A program made the translations under genes and the position numbers. A stretch of 64,000 nucleotides of DNA. Source: Telopea speciosissima (taxonomy: Eukaryota; Streptophyta; Magnoliopsida; Proteales; Proteaceae). Positions within the stretch are counted from its first letter, which is position 1. Every line of letters starts with the position of its first letter. Shown here in pieces: positions 59,769-64,000 of this stretch. The notes under the pieces were generated by a model. The model ran no database searches and was not told where the DNA came from. It saw only the letters and a list, made by a program, of their open reading frames with translations. Where the stretch lies: positions 7,874,001 to 7,938,000 of the forward strand of contig NC_057924.1 of NCBI RefSeq assembly GCF_018873765.1, written 5' to 3'.

Positions 59769-60272
59769 GGTTGGCTATATAAATTTGTACTCTCTAATCA
59801 ATTCTATTCAAAGTCGTACTTGATATGAGGCCTAAGCGGTGCATGTCTTTCCTCACCATTTTTCCAACAAAAGAAATGCTTGTTACAAGGAGGAATTTTG
59901 CTCTCTCCATATTTATTTTCTTGGGGAAATGTTCTTTATCTAAGAGTGTGGTGGGACCAATGAGAGAGCACGCATGGACATCAAGTAGGGCGTCATTTGC
60001 ACATTTCATGGGGGGTAGAGTGATCATTTCTCCCATGTGTATGGCGTAGAGCATACACTCCCAGACAAATTTTTTTTTTTGCCATTATTTCTTTCCTCAC
60101 TCACTTTTCCTCACTTTCCTTTCTCCCTCTCTTGCCATTCAACCATAGAGACTCAAATTTGTTTACAAGTCCTATGTTATCCCTTTTGTAATCGATCATC
60201 TCTCCCTACTCCCACAGTCCTAATGCGGTACTACTCCCAAAGTCCTAATGCGGTAACGTTGTCCATAGTTAG
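59769..60272. other. Intergenic with a MITE-like fragment
   Basis: 59925-60070 resembles the palindromic MITE at 28980-29126 (agtgtg...gcgtagagcatacactcccagaca) but is diverged. A 23-bp phrase (ctcccaaagtcctaatgcgg) is doubled near 60210-60255. No gene. Confidence 0.4.
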
Positions 60273-60414
60273 TAAATCTGCATATTATATGCGTATAATA
60301 TATGAATCTAAACGTTTAAGCTAAAAATATGATTTTTCTTGGATAAATCTGTATATTATATGCGTATAATACATGAATCTAAACGTTTAAGCTAAAAATA
60401 TGATTTTTCTCGGG
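60273..60414. repeat. 71-bp tandem duplication
   Basis: The unit taaatctgcatattatatgc...aaaaatatgatttttct occurs at 60273 and again at 60344 with three or four differences. Confidence 0.85.
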
Positions 60415-60544
60415 TAGGTTGTCGGATACAGATTTATACGCGACTTTTATGGTTTGAAATATTATACACGTATAAAACGCATATAATACGGTTTTATACG
60501 TTATTTTTTCAAAAACCTAAAAAGTCTAAAATCAATCTAATCTA

Positions 60545-61130
60545 ACTCCCTCGTCCCGAACGGTTCAGGCCCTGAAAAAATCCCCAAACCCTCGTACCTC
60601 TGTCACAATCGTGGATACCAAACAGTAGCCCCCTTCTTCTCCGTCGCCGTTCCCGGGTGATTTCAGGCTGGCGAGTGGCGAGTGGCAACTGAGGTTCTTC
60701 AAGAGATCGGCGATTGCAGCGACCTGTGAACTCAGGATACCGGTCCCAGCTAGGGCTTTCAGATTTTCCTGAAACAGGGTATGTTTTATACTTTCCTGAA
60801 ACAATATATGGTTTCTCTAACTCTTATTTTTTTCTCTTTTTGCGGCAGAGAAACTGAATTCAACTTGGCTAATTCTCTGTATTTCGATCTCTCTGTCCTT
60901 CCATGTTTGTGTGTCGATTCATTGATCCAGTTTAGCTTCGCTCCAGCAAATATTGCTTGGGTTGTTCAAATCTGGATACCTTTGTAACTTATCAGCAACT
61001 TATGCAGACGACCTTAGCGACCTATGAACTTTCCGATTATAAGATCAGAACACAAACATCTTCCAGGCAGTATTACCTAGAATTGGATCAGCTAAAGGAG
61101 GTTTTGTTGCAGAGATGTTCCTCTATGTAA
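60545..61130 (+). other. Possible 5' end of an unidentified transcript
   Basis: 60545-60778 is GC-richer than its surroundings and ends cctgaaacagg|gtatgt, a donor-like site. 61002-61130 contains an open 42-codon stretch (MQTTLATYELSDYKIRTQTS ... LDQLKEVLLQRC) preceded by an acceptor-like tatgcag and followed by atgtaaa. It looks protein-like but matches no family I can name. No downstream exons could be joined to it. Confidence 0.22.
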
Positions 61131-61756
61131 ACTCTTCCTTGTTCAAAATACCTTGCTACTTTCTTATCCTGCATCCATCACCTTAAATTATTTTGTGGTT
61201 TATGTTTGCTACAGGAGATTTCTCTTCTCTACGTTATTGAAGTCTGCATTTATGAACAATCACCAGTTTCTCAATTTTACCACACTAAATATAGCACATA
61301 GAGATAAACAACATTTCCTTACATGCCAAGGCAGGTTTGTACTTTATTTGGTAAAATTTAGGAAGTGGCACCTTAATAGGTAGTATTCCACAAAATTTCC
61401 ATTATTCAGATGACAAAAGATCTACCAGTTTTACTCTATGTCTTACAAGTAGTGGAGAAAAAAAATGACTCAAAAGAAAAATAGAAAATCTGAAAAGTAG
61501 TAACATATGATGCCCTAATTTTCTTGTTTCAACTTTCAAGTACTTGCCTTGGTTTCTGTTACTGCTGGTGCAGTAGCCAAAAACCTAAAAGCTCGTCAAG
61601 ACTCAACCGATTATTAGGATCATTCTGCCTATGATATTTCTTATTTTCTGTTAGGGTATCCAAACTATTTTTCTTCCTAGAAGTTTCATTTTAGGTCATA
61701 AAGAGGGGAATATCTTGGAGAGGTAGTTCATCCCCCAACTTTGTCCGTAGGAGAGC
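61131..61756. other. Intergenic, no gene seen
   Basis: AT-rich. Short open stretches near 61216-61380 lack consistent splice logic. Confidence 0.4.
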
Positions 61757-61912
61757 TAAAAAAAGAGTGCCCAGTGCACGAGGCTCCCGCTACTGCGGGG
61801 TCTAGGGAGGGTCATACTGTATGCAGCCTTACCCCGCTTCGCAGAGAGGCTGTTTATCAACTCAAACCCGCGACCTCTAGGTCACAATGGAGAAACCTTA
61901 CCATTGTGCCGA
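61757..61912 (-). repeat. Au-type SINE, near full length
   Basis: On the minus strand the tRNA-like half reads cacaatggtaaggtttctcc and a box-B-like gcgggtttgagtt. The body gcagagaggctg-complement, 'ggctgcatacagtatgaccc' and 'gcgggagcctcgtgcactgg' follows. TSD is uncertain (aagag-like flanks). The body is close to the Au consensus, suggesting a recent copy. Confidence 0.85.
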
Positions 61913-62890
61913 TGGTGTAAGAGCAGTTCCCAACTAGACAACTAAAAACCAATCCCACAACAGGATCACTTTATATCAATATCAGTTGGTTACAGCAAAT
62001 AAAAACCAGCTACAGGAACTAACAGCATGGTGTTCAACACTTTAGACTCTTGATAACATGAACCAATGCTGTGGAATGAAGTCTAACTTCTGGAGATACA
62101 AACAACACCTATACCTTGTGTATCATAGGACAGAAAATAGACAAAATACCAGAAAAACAAGTAGCAACAGAAAGAGCAAGTAGGTAACTCTGATGGGGCA
62201 GATTTATCTATCAAAGGTGGGTCTCCTAGTGTTGAATAACTCTTCAAAACCTCATCCCATCTGATGGTTGGATGCTGAGATATGACAGTATTTCAGAATT
62301 AGATAGTATGCATAAAAAATTAGCAGCTCATGGTTACTACCAATCCAGCCATTGGATCAGTCTTAAACTACCAGCGAAGGAAGACTCCAAAGAGGGGATT
62401 ATACTGTCAACATATAGGCTGGATCTGATGATTCAATATGGAGATTTAGTAGCTTGAAGTCTACTGCTATAGAACACCAGAACAGGAACCGTAGGGGAGA
62501 AAGTTGCAGTTTCTGATGGAACTCGATGGACCAATCTTCAGTGGATCAAAACAGCAGCTCAGCAGTAGATAACAGAGCTTCAAATGTCTCTCAGATGTTG
62601 GGTATATCACAGAACAATAAAGTAGAAACTAAGAACTGATGGAGAACAAAGAAAGAAAGGGATATGTTGGTCTCCCACCAACTAGGAGTTAGTGACAGTA
62701 GAGTTAAATATTTTCCTGCATTGATGTAAAAAATTTATATGAATTACATTGCATGGCATTGTGTATATGTAGCTAAGTGTCTTCATTTCATTGGTTGAGT
62801 GATTGTCCCTATAACTTAATCAACTGGTTCATGTAGCTATTCTAGTTGATAAGCTATTTGTACAGTGTGTGTTTTTATTTCTTTAACATA
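61913..62890. other. Intergenic, unclassified
   Basis: No coding domain. Minus-strand composition at 62050-62690 (pyrimidine-rich leader-like) might be retroelement untranslated DNA, but no LTR or primer site was seen. Confidence 0.35.
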
Positions 62891-63065
62891 GTTCGAGAAC
62901 TCGTGAAATTTCGCCGAGTTTCTCGGTATTTCGAATATCCGAGACGAGATGGGGGTCGAGTCACAAAAGTACAATATCTCGCCGAGATCTCGGTTTGACA
63001 TAGGAAAATGCCCATCTAGGTCCTTTATATGAGTGCCAGATCTCAAGATCTTGCTGGAAATTCTT
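62891..63065. repeat. Dispersed repeat rich in 'tctcgccgaga' phrases
   Basis: Contains gttcgagaactcg, tttcgccgagtttctcgg, ctcgccgagatctcgg and gagacgagatg. The density of CGAG/CTCG words is far above that of the flanks. I do not know the family. It may be the outer part of the foldback at 63070-63883. Confidence 0.45.
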
Positions 63066-63069
63066 GGTA

Positions 63070-63883
63070 TACAGACACCTATCTATGCCAGGAACAAAGA
63101 CAGACAATATAGACACTTATTTATGCCTAATATCATTTAAGTAAATGTTTTTGTATTACATTTACTTAAGATATTATTCATAAATAAGCAAATACCCCCC
63201 TATTTGAATCCAATAAAAATAGTTAAAAAATGAAATTCCAAAAGGAAAATAAGTCAACCCCCCAGTTCAAGAACAATAACTGGATTTTCGGCGGTAGGTG
63301 CAATTTTCAACTTTCTAATGCTGGGGTTTTTCTCAAATCTAAAAATTCCATAAATCTTATTATGGTAAAACATTGCTAAAAACCAAAAGTGCGGTAAAAT
63401 ATTCATTTGTTTTGATGTCCAAAAATATATTTTCATTCAGAGTGATTTTGACAGCATTCGTGCACACCGAATTAAGTTTGATCGGTACATAACTCCTTCA
63501 ATATAAATCAGATTTAAGCAATCTTGGACTTGTTGGAAAGCTTTGTTTTCCGCACTTTTTGATTTTTAGTAATGTTTTACCATATTAAGATTTATGGAAT
63601 TTTTTAATTTGAGAAAAACCCTAGCATTAGAAAGTTGAAAATTGCACCTACCACCGAAAATCCAGTTTTCGTTCTTGAACTTGGGGGTTGACTTTTTTTC
63701 CTTTTGGAATTTGATTTTTTAACTATTTTTATTGGATTCAAATAGGGGGTATTTGCTTATTTATGAATAATATCTTAAGTAAATGAAATACAAATACAAA
63801 AGCATTTACTTAAATGATATTAGGCATACATAAGTGTGTTTGTCCTGTGTCTGGCCTGGTTTCTAGCATAAGTGTCTGTCTTG
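63070..63883. mobile_element. Large foldback element (inverted repeat ~320 bp arms)
   Basis: The left arm 63070-63394 and right arm 63550-63883 are imperfect inverted copies: tttatgcctaatatcattta faces taaatgatattaggcatac, and aatagttaaaaaatgaaatt faces aatttgattttttaactatt. gattttcggcggtaggtgca faces tgcacctaccaccgaaaatc. The loop is about 155 bp. No coding. Whether termini and TSD exist beyond the arms cannot be settled. Confidence 0.8.
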
Positions 63884-64000
63884 CTTTCCCACTAACTGAA
63901 ACTCCTATTTGGACTTTGTTTTTGCAAAATCTGATAGTGCCATTGTGTTTAAATGGCCTAAAATAGGCTGAATACCAAGTTTCAGACCCAAACTAGGTCT

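Overview
The window is nuclear DNA from a flowering plant. It has AT-rich intergenic sequence, GT-AG introns, plant-restricted gene families (a cysteine-rich receptor-like kinase with DUF26 domains, DUF604 Fringe-like glycosyltransferases, a single B-box microprotein) and typical plant repeats (Ty1/copia elements primed by initiator-Met tRNA, Au-type SINEs, hAT and MULE MITEs). I cannot assign a genus.

Layout. 1-433 is the end of a Ty3/gypsy-type LTR. 434-9494 is an old copia element on the minus strand, broken by at least four later insertions: an LTR-like element that itself holds a SINE, a 5'-truncated LINE with a target-site duplication (TSD), a SINE, and a 216-bp insert of unknown type. 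9495-16830 is a younger, nearly complete copia element, also on the minus strand, with both LTRs, a primer-binding site and all pol domains. A 1.6-kb hAT-like element sits between its reverse transcriptase and RNase H. 17.5-17.9 kb is an RTE-type LINE tail. 19597-19968 (minus) is a BBX30/31-like B-box gene. 23459-27024 is a 258-bp hAT MITE split by a 3.3-kb TG...CA element (probable solo LTR) with a 5-bp TSD. 30.7-31.5 kb is a LINE relic with zf-RVT and RNase H remnants.

The main gene content lies at 32-43 kb and 54.6-57.3 kb. Two tandem DUF604 glycosyltransferase-like genes (32143-35442 and 41487-43122, both plus) share the same three-exon structure. The first has SINE insertions in both introns; the second has very short introns. 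A seven-exon CRK gene (54589-57251, plus) needs a GC-AG first intron to stay in frame. It carries an apparent 2-nt frameshift just before the SPEY motif, so it is probably a pseudogene or holds a sequence error. Around these genes are MULE-type elements with 9-bp TSDs, several hairpin MITEs, hAT elements with 8-bp TSDs, and a large foldback repeat at the right end.

I see no prokaryote-like operon, CRISPR array or defence system. The most informative content is the nested-transposon stratigraphy, the SINE-expanded introns in one tandem paralogue, two long-inverted-repeat elements that may carry captured sequence, and the unusual splice site plus frameshift in the CRK gene.
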